DNA of 64,000 bases. Source: Cryobacterium sp. Y50 (lineage in GTDB: Bacteria > Actinomycetota > Actinomycetes > Actinomycetales > Microbacteriaceae). The position numbers and the translations under genes are program-made. Positions 27,318 through 35,294 of this stretch are shown here, one piece after another. The notes under the pieces were generated by a model. The model worked only from the letters and a program-made list of their open reading frames with translations. It searched no databases and was not told where the DNA came from. Position 1 is the stretch's first letter. Each line of letters opens with the position of its first letter. The stretch lies in the NCBI RefSeq assembly GCF_002929805.1, contig NZ_PJJM01000088.1, positions 20,200 through 84,199 on the forward strand, read 5' to 3'.

Positions 27318-27835
27318 AGTGTTCCCTCATCCTTCGTCATACCGGCCTCTTCTTCGGCGCGCTGGAATTCACTCTTGTCGCCGTCGACGGATGCTGACAG
27401 GCCGCGAATGAGACGTACCAGGATTTCCACGGCACGCAGCAGCATAAGCGTGAAGCCCAGTGGCACCGCTAACTCGACCACCCAGAGCGGAAGTTTAAGC
27501 GTGGGTGTCACGGTCGCCACTGAGAACGGCTCGAACAGCAGCAACCAGGCGAAATAGCCCACGATGGCGAGGTAGACGATGGTGACCAGGATGCCGAGAA
27601 TGTCCATGCGGCGTCGGCCGATCTTGCCGAGGAACGGTTCGAAGACCTTGACGGCGATGTGCTCGTTGTAGCGCAGTGTCACGACGGCGCCGAGGAAGGT
27701 GGAGTAGATGATGAGATAAATGACCGTCTCCTCACTCCACCAGAGATGGATGTTAAAGATCGACCTGAGTAGCACCTGGGCGATGGCGACGAGCGCCGCG
27801 ACAGCGAGGCAAGTGCAGACCAGGAAGTTCTCCAC
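27314..27835 (-). CDS. dctQ: TRAP transporter small permease
   Basis: A 173-residue protein with four hydrophobic segments, including FNIHLWWSEETVIYLIIYSTFLGAVVTLRYNEHIAV with the conserved W-x-E-E of DctQ proteins. It anchors the DctM subunit. Start is GTG (27835) after a weak ribosome region. A short hydrophilic C-terminus (SEFQRAEEEAG) ends at the dctM overlap. It lies about 100 bases after dctP. Confidence 0.85.
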   Translation of the reverse strand: MENFLVCTCLAVAALVAIAQVLLRSIFNIHLWWSEETVIYLIIYSTFLGAVVTLRYNEHIAVKVFEPFLGKIGRRRMDILGILVTIVYLAIVGYFAWLLLFEPFSVATVTPTLKLPLWVVELAVPLGFTLMLLRAVEILVRLIRGLSASVDGDKSEFQRAEEEAGMTKDEGTL

Positions 27836-27932
27836 CCGAGTCAGGACGGAACTGAATCGAAGAATGGGGAGTCCTTACGTTGGAAGGGCAGCACGACGAA
27901 ACCCGTGCCGACGGGGAAAACGAGGGCGGTGG

Positions 27933-28988
27933 CTAGTCGCGGTTGGCGAGGAGTTCTGCGATGATCTCTGGGCCCAGCACTTCGGAGTACTCTTCCCAGA
28001 CGCTTGGGATTACCGTTGCCATCAGGGCATCGCGCTCCGCGTCGGTCAGCTGAATGATCTCGGTGGATCCTTCGGCGATGATCGCCTGCTTGGCCTCTTC
28101 GTTCACCTCGGCCGCGATCTCCCGGTTGTAGACACTGGATTCGTCGACGGCGTCGAGAACGAGCTGCTGCAGGTCATCGGGCAGCGACTCGAAGAAGTCA
28201 TTGTTGATAGCCGGAATGTAGCCGATGTAGCCGTGGTTGGACTCGGTGATGAAGTCCTGAACCGTGTGCATGCTCTGCGTTTCCATGTTCGACCAGGTGT
28301 TCTCCTGACCGTTAATGACGCCCTGTTCAAGCGCGCTGTAGACTTCGGCGAAGGCGAGGATCGAGGGGATGGCGTTCCAGGTTTCGAACTGACTCACCAG
28401 CACATCGGCCGGCTGGATGCGAAAGCTCAGCCCGGCCATGTCCGCTGCGGCTCGGATCGGAACGTTGGCCCCCATCTGTTTGAAGCCGTTGTCCCAGAGG
28501 CCGAGCGGCTTAATTTTCGCCGCGCGCAGGTCCTCGTTATCGAAGATCGCCTTGCCCACTACGGAGTCACGAGAGGCGATCTCTGCGATGTCCTCGCTGC
28601 TCTCAAACAGGAATGGCAGGTCGAGCAGCTGCAGCTGCGGGGCGAGAGTGGTGAACTTGGCACTCGCCGGGGCGATCATCTGGATGCTGTTGGACTGCAA
28701 TGCCTGAAGCTCGTCCTTGTCGCCGTACAACGAAGAGTTGGGGTACAGCTCGACCTCGATGCGGCCATCCGAGGATGCTTCGAGGATCTCCTTGAATTTC
28801 TCGGCGGCGGCGCCCTTGGGCGTGTTCGTCGTCGTCACATGGGAGAAGCCGATCGTGTAGACCTTGTCCGCGTCTCCGCCTGATGCGCCAGACCCGCGGG
28901 CTGATGAACACGATCCGAGAACGAGGACGGCTCCGAGGGCGATGGCCGTGGCCCCGATCAGGCGGGATTTACGGGTATGTTGTTGCAT
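27933..28988 (-). CDS. dctP: TRAP transporter solute-binding lipoprotein
   Basis: The 351-residue protein has a lipoprotein signal peptide with a lipobox (LVLGSC, Cys near residue 26) and a DctP fold: YTIGFSHVTTTNTPKGAAAEKFKEILE, LYPNSSLYGDKDELQALQS, the LSFRIQPADV block holding the Arg that binds the carboxylate, and NGQENTWSNM. ATG 28988 has AAGGAAGAAAC before it. It is the first gene of dctPQM and has a strong upstream AT-rich operator pair at 29091. It captures an organic acid outside the membrane; C4 to C5 diacids are the expected ligands. Confidence 0.85.
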   Translation of the reverse strand: MQQHTRKSRLIGATAIALGAVLVLGSCSSARGSGASGGDADKVYTIGFSHVTTTNTPKGAAAEKFKEILEASSDGRIEVELYPNSSLYGDKDELQALQSNSIQMIAPASAKFTTLAPQLQLLDLPFLFESSEDIAEIASRDSVVGKAIFDNEDLRAAKIKPLGLWDNGFKQMGANVPIRAAADMAGLSFRIQPADVLVSQFETWNAIPSILAFAEVYSALEQGVINGQENTWSNMETQSMHTVQDFITESNHGYIGYIPAINNDFFESLPDDLQQLVLDAVDESSVYNREIAAEVNEEAKQAIIAEGSTEIIQLTDAERDALMATVIPSVWEEYSEVLGPEIIAELLANRD

Positions 28989-29090
28989 TGTTTCTTCCTT
29001 ATCGTCATTGATTAGGCGGTACGTGACGAGCGTTGCGTCAGGTTCATCCAGAACGACGCTACCAAAAAAAAATATGCTCTGAACCAAAAT

Positions 29091-29121
29091 AATGCATTAT
29101 TTTTATAACGAATGCATTGCT
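29091..29121. promoter_or_regulatory. Paired operator-like sites upstream of dctP
   Basis: AATGCATTATT (29091-29101) lies inside the 14-base palindrome AATAATGCATTATT, and AATGCATTGCT (29111-29121) follows 20 bases later. The pair spacing and sequence match the pair at 20412/20431 between the CoA-transferase and GntR genes. A GntR protein of this island likely controls uptake and catabolism together. Confidence 0.6.
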
Positions 29122-29265
29122 GCGGCTATCGAGTGGTGTGCGCCTGTCAGGCGTTCCCTGCTGTTTTGACAGCATCAGGTGAGGTTCCGCCCGTACCGAC
29201 CTGGGCCAGAATCTTCGCTGGTGACGCAAGCGGAGGCATCCGCCGTGCGCGCGCTACGCTAACGT

Positions 29266-29662
29266 GTGCAACTTTCCCTCTGACTGGCCCTAGTGGGCGC
29301 CGGCGTGCTAATCAGCTTCACCCCCGGCGCCGGCGCGATCAACACCATGAACAACTCGCTCACCAGCGGATTTCGCCGCTCGATCTGGGGAATTTTTGGG
29401 CAGCAGGCTGCACTAATCGTGCACATCATCGTAGTGGCACTCGGCGTCGGGGTACTCGTGGCCGGCACACCCATACTCTTCAACGTCATCCGCTACGCCG
29501 GAGCCGCCTACCTGGTATTTCTGGGCATCCGCTTAATTCTGCAAAAACCCGACCCGTCTCGCGATACGACCGTGACGCTGACCCGGGAGCCAGCTCATTC
29601 TCAACCGCACCTTCGGCCTGCTATTCATATCCGTCGCCCTGCTGCTGGCGCTCGTGCACTGA
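29266..29662 (+). pseudogene. Degenerate copy of the LysE-type exporter
   Basis: This copy is near-identical to the gene at 10483 but has a TGG-to-TGA stop at codon 6 and a 227-base internal deletion. The deletion joins at a GCCAGC that occurs at both ends of the missing segment (10806 and 11033 in the intact copy), so it probably arose by microhomology. The deletion also shifts the frame. Similarity begins at GCGCTACGCTAAC just upstream of the start and stops right after the TGA, so the duplicated unit is about the gene itself. It lies at the right end of the dicarboxylate island in the same orientation as the intact gene. Confidence 0.85.
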
Positions 29663-29722
29663 GGCGGCTCAGGGCACCACGAGCGGGCGGCTTGCCCAGC
29701 CTGGGCGAGGCAGAATAGACAG

Positions 29723-30214
29723 ATGAGCGACCCTGGCGATTTCGTGGATCGCACGCTGCAGTACGAGGCCACCTGGGAACGCGCAGCCGAGTCGCGGGCT
29801 CGGTTCGGGACCAAGCTTGAGTTCTACGGCGCCTCGGTCGGCGCCGTGCGCGGCACCATTCGTGATCTGGCCCGCCGGTGCAAGAACATGACGCACAATG
29901 AGGTAACGGCGCTGAGCTCTGAATTGTGGAAGGTTCCGGTCTTCGAGCGCCGCCTCGCCGCGATCGTGCTGCTGCAATCCAACGTGATCCGACTCGACAA
30001 CACCGATCTCACCCGCATTGAGGGGTTTCTACGTGACGCGGTGCTGCCGGAACTGGTCGATCCGCTCACCCTCGACGTAGTGCTCCCCCTGGTGCGAGCG
30101 CTCAACGGGCCGAGTCGTTTGAGAGCGGATGCCACCCTCGAGCGTTGGACCCGCGACGGCGACCCCTGGCTGCGCCACGCCGCCAGCGGTGTTGCCGCGA
30201 GAATCACGCCATAG
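29723..30214 (+). CDS. DNA alkylation repair (AlkD-like) protein, short
   Basis: The 163-residue helical protein matches the AlkD/HEAT-repeat family in YGASVGAVRGTIRDLAR, MTHNEVTALSSELWKVPVFERRLAAIVLLQ and LDVVLPLVRALNG. AlkD proteins excise 3-methyladenine and 7-methylguanine by trapping DNA between HEAT-like repeats. This one ends at WTRDGDPWLRHAASGVAARITP, about 40 to 60 residues before the usual end, so the last repeats are missing and activity is doubtful. ATG 29723 lies just after the LysE pseudogene and has a GGCAGAATAGACAG region before it. Confidence 0.65.
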   Translation: MSDPGDFVDRTLQYEATWERAAESRARFGTKLEFYGASVGAVRGTIRDLARRCKNMTHNEVTALSSELWKVPVFERRLAAIVLLQSNVIRLDNTDLTRIEGFLRDAVLPELVDPLTLDVVLPLVRALNGPSRLRADATLERWTRDGDPWLRHAASGVAARITP

Positions 30215-30390
30215 GTCCAGCCGAGTGCACGGATTCCCCAGACGTCGAAGACGATGGCGCAGCCGCCGCACCGCGGCGCACTTCGGCATCCACTGGCATC
30301 GGTTTTATGATTGAGGCCGAAAGTCATCATCTGCCTCTGACATTTTATGATTCCCCGAAGTCTTCTCGTGAAGTGCTGCACGCGCACAAC

Positions 30391-30417
30391 GGATGCCGCC
30401 ACCTACTGACGGCATCC
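30391..30417. terminator. Possible hairpin between AlkD-like and SDR genes
   Basis: GGATGCCG (30391-30398) can pair with CGGCATCC (30410-30417) across an 11-base loop, in the gap between two convergent genes. There is no T run on either strand, so termination is a guess. Confidence 0.35.
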
Positions 30418-30432
30418 GCTCAATTACTGCAG

Positions 30433-31146
30433 TTAGCGCGCGGAATAGCCGCCGTCGACCAGCAAAAACAAGACGAGCGCGGCAACCTCGGCGCTCGTGC
30501 CGAGGCGGCCCGTCGCGTGCTGGGCTTCGAGGGCAGAAATCGCCTCGGCGTTGAGCGAGGAACGCACCAGCGGAGTGTCGATGAAGCCAGGGCCGACGGC
30601 GTTGGTGCGCACGTTTCGGGCCGAGTATTCGAGCGCGGCGACCTTGGTCAGGCCGACGAGCGCGTGTTTGCTGGCCACGTACGCCGCGTTCTGGGCAATG
30701 CCGACGGACCCGAGCACGCTGCTCATGTTGACCACGGCACCGCCGCCGGCGGCGACCATCGCGGGCAGCTGATAGCGCATGCCGTAGAACACGCCGCTGA
30801 GGTCCACGCCGATGACGCGGTCCCAGGCGTCGATCTCGTAGTCGCCGATGTCGGCGGGGGCAGCGCCGATGCCCGCGTTATTCACGGCCAGGTGCAGGGC
30901 ACCGTAGGTTGCCACGGCGAAGTCCACCGCGGCTTCTGACTCGGCGGCGATCGATGTGTTCTGCTGAAAGGCGGAGGCAGTTCCCTCGGCAGCGATGATC
31001 TCATCGGCGACGCGACGCGCTGCCTCGAGATTAATATCGGTGATCACAACGGATGCGCCCTCGCTCGCGAGTGCCTTGGCGATGGCCTCGCCAATGCCGC
31101 TTCCGCCGCCGGTGGCGATAGCGACCTTGTCAGTGAATGTACTCAT
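30433..31146 (-). CDS. Short-chain dehydrogenase with shortened C-terminus
   Basis: The 237-residue protein has the SDR cofactor loop GGGSGIGEA (residues 13-21), VNNAG, the catalytic NMSSVLGSVG Ser, and AAYVASKHA (Y and K catalytic). ATG 31146 follows AAGGAGGCACGGC. The last residues read LVLFLLVDGGYSAR. In ordinary family members about twelve residues lie between LFL and VDGG, so an in-frame deletion has probably removed the loop before the final strand. The enzyme may have lost stability or changed cofactor binding. It oxidises or reduces an unknown alcohol or ketone; no neighbour shows its pathway. Confidence 0.75.
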   Translation of the reverse strand: MSTFTDKVAIATGGGSGIGEAIAKALASEGASVVITDINLEAARRVADEIIAAEGTASAFQQNTSIAAESEAAVDFAVATYGALHLAVNNAGIGAAPADIGDYEIDAWDRVIGVDLSGVFYGMRYQLPAMVAAGGGAVVNMSSVLGSVGIAQNAAYVASKHALVGLTKVAALEYSARNVRTNAVGPGFIDTPLVRSSLNAEAISALEAQHATGRLGTSAEVAALVLFLLVDGGYSAR

Positions 31147-31292
31147 GCCGTGCCTCCTTATTTCAGGCCGAAGCGCCTGCGACCGCGCAAACCACGCGGC
31201 GGTCAAAACTATCCCCTATCAAGAGAGTCCACGAGGGGCGCATGAGTTTGTAAACATCTGAGGGCAGGCGACCGGGGGCTAGGCTGCAACGT

Positions 31293-32462
31293 GTGAAATC
31301 TGCAGCGCTGTCCCCCGCCACGGAACGGCTGCCGGAACGTGCGGCCGTGATCGACCTCGACGCGATCAGGTACAACGTTCGCCACCTCGTTCAGCTTGTC
31401 GCCCCGGCCGGACTGATGGCGGTCGTTAAAGCGGATGCCTACGGCCACGGGATCCTCCCTGTCGCCCGCGCTGCGCTCGAGGCTGGAGCGCACTGGCTCG
31501 GCGTCGCGCACATTTCGGAGGCACTCCCGCTTCGAGCTGCGGCCATCCAGGTGCCGGTGCTGGCCTGGCTACACACCACGGACAGCGACTTTCACGCCGC
31601 AATCGCCGCGGACATTGATCTCGGATGCTCGGGCTGGGAGTTGCCGCTCATCGTCGCGGCCGCGCAGCAGCTGCGAAAGACCGCACGCATCCACTTGAAA
31701 ATCGACACCGGTCTGGGCCGCAACGGCAGCACTCCCGAGGACTGGGCCAACCTCGTGCATCTCGCCCGTCGCGCTGAAATTACCGGCGACGTGACGGTCG
31801 TGGGAATCTTCTCGCACCTCGCGGTGGCCGACGAGCCTTGGCGCGTGGAGACCGACGAACAGATTGCGGCCTTCACGACGGCCGTGGCACAGGCGCAGGC
31901 AGCGGGGCTCCGACCGCTGGTACGACACCTCGCCAACAGTGCCGGCGTGCTGTCTCGCCCCGACACACACTTCGATCTGGTGCGCGCGGGACTGGCCATC
32001 TACGGCTTGTCGCCGTTTGCCGATCAGACCCCGACCGAACTCGGATTACGGCCGGCAATGACCCTGCGCACGCTGGTCTCAGTGTGCAAAGAAGTGCCCG
32101 CCGAGCAGGGCGTGTCTTATGGTCTCAACTACCGCACGGCCGCCCCGACCACGCTCGCTCTGATCCCGCTGGGCTACGCCGACGGCATTCCGCGCATCGC
32201 GACCGGAGGTCCGGTTCGAATCGACGGCGTGACCTATCCCGTGGTCGGGCGCATCGCCATGGACCAGATGGTCATCGACCTCGGCCAGGCCGGGCTCGTG
32301 GCCGCGGGCAGGTCGGTTATCGGAGCCGAAGCGGTGTTGTTCGGGCCGGGAGACGACGGCGAGGCATCCGTTGACGAATGGGCGGCGGCGGCTGGCACCA
32401 TCAATTACGAGGTGGTCACCCGCATCAGCCCGCGCGTTCCCCGCGTCTACCGCAACGCCTGA
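31293..32462 (+). CDS. alr: Alanine racemase
   Basis: The 389-residue protein has the PLP Lys in VVKADAYGHG (Lys46), HLKIDTGLGRNG, HLANSAGVL, and the second active-site part GVSYGLNYRT, with IPLGYADGIPR and GRIAMDQMVIDL. It interconverts L- and D-alanine with PLP. The GTG start follows AGGCTGCAAC weakly. Its genetic context (PucR regulator, alanine dehydrogenase, CycA-type permease) suggests a catabolic alanine racemase: D-alanine is imported, racemised and then oxidised, rather than a solely cell-wall enzyme. A second, essential alr elsewhere in the genome would be expected under this view. Confidence 0.9.
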   Translation: MKSAALSPATERLPERAAVIDLDAIRYNVRHLVQLVAPAGLMAVVKADAYGHGILPVARAALEAGAHWLGVAHISEALPLRAAAIQVPVLAWLHTTDSDFHAAIAADIDLGCSGWELPLIVAAAQQLRKTARIHLKIDTGLGRNGSTPEDWANLVHLARRAEITGDVTVVGIFSHLAVADEPWRVETDEQIAAFTTAVAQAQAAGLRPLVRHLANSAGVLSRPDTHFDLVRAGLAIYGLSPFADQTPTELGLRPAMTLRTLVSVCKEVPAEQGVSYGLNYRTAAPTTLALIPLGYADGIPRIATGGPVRIDGVTYPVVGRIAMDQMVIDLGQAGLVAAGRSVIGAEAVLFGPGDDGEASVDEWAAAAGTINYEVVTRISPRVPRVYRNA

Positions 32463-32477
32463 GACCGCGCCAGGCCG

Positions 32478-33686
32478 CTACAGGCGGGGTCGGCCGGCCC
32501 AGCGGTCCGCTTTGAGGGCCAGGTGCAGTTCGAGACGAGTGCGCCCACCAAGTGGGTCAACACCCAGCAGAGAACGGATACGCCCCAGTCGGTTGTAAAC
32601 GCTGGTTCGATGCAGGTGCAGGTGCTCGGCGACCTCGGCCACGGACCCGTCCTTGTCGTAGAGCAGCTCGAGCACGGGCAGCAGTTCCCCGTTACGATCG
32701 AGGTCCCGCAGCTCCGAGAACAGCGATGATTCGAACGCCGACACGTCTCGACCCTCGACGGCTAGAAATTGATAGACCCCCAGAGCACGAAACGAGACGA
32801 GCCTGCCCAGTTGGGTATCTACCCTGGCTGCCTGCACGGCGCTCCGCGCCTCGGTATAGGCGCTGGGCAACCCGCGCAGGTCGGTGAAGGGTTCGCTCAG
32901 CCCAAGCAGAGCGGGCGCCGCCAATTGGCCACCACGACGCGCAACTTCGAGCTCGAAACGTCGCAGGACCTCGGACTGGTCGAAGCCGTCGATCTCGTCG
33001 TGCAGCAGCAGAACGGCATGCGTTTCGGTGCCGGCCGAGAACAGCACGGTATCGATGCCGAGCGTGGCATGAAGTGCGGAGAGCCGGTGCAGCAGGCTAC
33101 TCTCGGCGGGGTCGCGCTGGGCGGTGTCACCGTGCCCAAGCAGTGTGGCGAGCCGCCAGGGTCCGCGCCCGTACACGCACGGCCAACCACCCACCGCCAC
33201 GACGGCATCGCGGTCGCCCAAACAGGCGGCGAGAAATTGCGCTTCACTGGCGATACGCCCGTCAGGATCCGCGTTCGAGCGGTTGAGAAGCATCTCCGCG
33301 AGGGCGTCCAGCTCCGAACGGATGATGCGCAACTCACGCAGAATCGACTCCGGCGTCTGCTCGTCGTCGAGCTGGAGGATCCACAGATAGCCCACCCGGA
33401 ATCCACGCGCCAGCAGCGGCACGCACACGCGGCCTAGCATTCCAAGATCGGCATTGGCCGGAACGGGAACCGGTTTTACCGCTGTGGCGATACCATGGCT
33501 CAGCTGCCAAGCGCTGACGTCGGGCGGAACGAGCTTGCTCAGCAGAAAATTCGTGCGCACACGGTCAGCCGTAGGTCGATGCGCGCTATACGCCAGCAGC
33601 CCGCCGTCGAGGTCTTCCAGCGAGAGAGCACGGCCCAGATGCGCGGCGATAATGACTACCGCCTGGTCGATATCGGCCGCTTCCAT
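32478..33686 (-). CDS. PucR-family transcriptional regulator
   Basis: A 402-residue regulator. The last 50 residues are a PucR-type helix-turn-helix (VAEVAEHLHLHRTSVYNRLGRIRSLLG). The middle (residues about 150-300) looks like the CdaR/GGDEF-like region of this family, and the N-terminus reads MEAADIDQAVVIIAAHLGRALSLEDLDGG, a domain I do not recognise. ATG 33686 is the first good start in the frame. It is convergent with alr and divergent from ald across about 290 bases, so it should activate ald and its permease in response to alanine or another signal. Confidence 0.8.
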   Translation of the reverse strand: MEAADIDQAVVIIAAHLGRALSLEDLDGGLLAYSAHRPTADRVRTNFLLSKLVPPDVSAWQLSHGIATAVKPVPVPANADLGMLGRVCVPLLARGFRVGYLWILQLDDEQTPESILRELRIIRSELDALAEMLLNRSNADPDGRIASEAQFLAACLGDRDAVVAVGGWPCVYGRGPWRLATLLGHGDTAQRDPAESSLLHRLSALHATLGIDTVLFSAGTETHAVLLLHDEIDGFDQSEVLRRFELEVARRGGQLAAPALLGLSEPFTDLRGLPSAYTEARSAVQAARVDTQLGRLVSFRALGVYQFLAVEGRDVSAFESSLFSELRDLDRNGELLPVLELLYDKDGSVAEVAEHLHLHRTSVYNRLGRIRSLLGVDPLGGRTRLELHLALKADRWAGRPRL

Positions 33687-33978
33687 AGCTTCAATTCTAC
33701 GGAGCCGTGTGGACGTCTGGCGACAATCAACGAGCCGTGACGCTACAAATGTCGAGTCGGCCACGGGATGGCTGCCGGGTGGGACACACCGGGCTCCGAC
33801 GTTGGCAGCGAAGAATCCCTGAAAAAGCGGCAAATTCGGGGTGGTGAGGCGTGCTGCGGCGCAGCCCGCGGCATCCGCTGCCCGTCTGTCGAGCGGGAGA
33901 GCCGCGAAAACCCGGGTTTATCGTTTTCACGCCGACCAAAGTCGATCGGCATGCGCCTACCAGGAACAGGAGTTCCCC

Positions 33979-35115
33979 ATGATCATTGGTGTTCCCACCG
34001 AAGTTAAAAACAACGAATTCCGAGTGGCTATCACCGCCGCCGGAGTACACGAAGCCAAGCTGCACGGCCACGCCGTGCTGGTGCAGGCCGGCGCCGGTAT
34101 CGCCTCCGGCTTCGCCGACGCCGACTACGAGGCTGCCGGTGCCGTGATCGTCGAGACCGCCTTCGAGGTGTGGGCAAGCGCCGACATGATCCTCAAGGTG
34201 AAAGAGCCGATCACCGCCGAGTACGCATATTTTCGTGAGGGCCTGATCCTCTTCACCTACCTGCACCTCGCCGCAGAGCCCGCCCTCGCCGACGCGCTGC
34301 TCGAAGCGGGCGTCACCGCCATCGCCTACGAGACCGTGCAGAAGGCCGACCGTTCGCTACCTCTGCTCGCACCGATGAGCGAGGTCGCCGGACGCCTGGC
34401 CGTTCAGGTCGGCGCCGCATCGATGACCCGTCCCGGCGGCGGCCCCGGCATTCTGATGGGCGGCGTACCCGGAGTGCGCGCCGCCAAGGTGACCGTCATC
34501 GGCGCCGGCGTCGCAGGCTCCAACGCCGCCGCCATGGCGCTCGGCATGGGCGCGGACGTCACCATCCTGGACATCAACATTGACCGCCTACGCGAGCTCG
34601 ACGCCCTGTACGCCGGACGTCTCAAGACCATCGCATCGAACGCCTACGAGATCGACCACTCCGTGACCGAGGCCGACCTCGTGATCGGCTCCGTGCTGAT
34701 CCCCGGAGCCAAAGCCCCCAAGCTCGTCACCAACGAACTCGTGTCGCGCATGAAGCCGGGCTCCGTGCTAGTCGACATCGCCGTGGACCAGGGGGGTTGC
34801 TTTGAAGACACCCACGCCACCACCCACGAGGACCCCACCTTCCCCGTGCACGGCTCGATCTTCTACTGCGTCGCCAACATGCCCGGCGCCGTTCCGCAGA
34901 CCTCGACCCTCGCGCTGACGAACGTCACCCTGCCCTACGCCCTGTCAATCGCCGACCGGGGCGTGCGCGCCGCGTTCGAGCGTGACGCCGCCCTCGCCGG
35001 CGGTCTGAACATCGCCGCCGGAAAGATCGCGAACCGCTCGGTGAGCGTCGCCCTCAACCTGCCGCTCGCGGACTGGACCAACCTGGTCAGTCAGATTGAA
35101 CCCGCGCTGGTCTGA
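33979..35115 (+). CDS. ald: Alanine dehydrogenase
   Basis: The 378-residue protein matches alanine dehydrogenase throughout: [19 protein letters not shown], with Arg15, Lys75 (MILKVKEP) and His96 (YLHLAAEP) at the substrate-binding positions known for the Mycobacterium enzyme. [24 protein letters not shown] is the NAD Rossmann motif. It deaminates L-alanine to pyruvate and ammonia and runs in reverse at high ammonium. ATG 33979 follows CAGGAGTTCCCC. It is followed about 180 bases later by the CycA-type permease, and PucR upstream probably controls both. Confidence 0.95.
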   Translation: MIIGVPTEVKNNEFRVAITAAGVHEAKLHGHAVLVQAGAGIASGFADADYEAAGAVIVETAFEVWASADMILKVKEPITAEYAYFREGLILFTYLHLAAEPALADALLEAGVTAIAYETVQKADRSLPLLAPMSEVAGRLAVQVGAASMTRPGGGPGILMGGVPGVRAAKVTVIGAGVAGSNAAAMALGMGADVTILDINIDRLRELDALYAGRLKTIASNAYEIDHSVTEADLVIGSVLIPGAKAPKLVTNELVSRMKPGSVLVDIAVDQGGCFEDTHATTHEDPTFPVHGSIFYCVANMPGAVPQTSTLALTNVTLPYALSIADRGVRAAFERDAALAGGLNIAAGKIANRSVSVALNLPLADWTNLVSQIEPALV

Positions 35116-35133
35116 TAGCACTGTTTTCGAAGC

Positions 35134-35174
35134 GCTCTAGCAGCGCTGTTCTAAAGTGCTGCTCTAGCAGCGCT
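35134..35174 (+). repeat. Two 14-base direct repeats between ald and permease
   Basis: GCTCTAGCAGCGCT occurs at 35134-35147 and 35161-35174, 27 bases apart. Each includes the palindrome AGCGCT. They may be a small protein-binding site or a weak hairpin reducing read-through from ald. Confidence 0.5.
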
Positions 35175-35294
35175 ACGTAGCGGATGCCGGTCGCAGGCTT
35201 ATCGGCCGGCCCCGGCATCTGCTGCCCACCTTTTCTCAGAGCTCGAAAGACCCGACGCCCTGTCAATCGCCTGGACTACAAGGAAGTAACTCCG

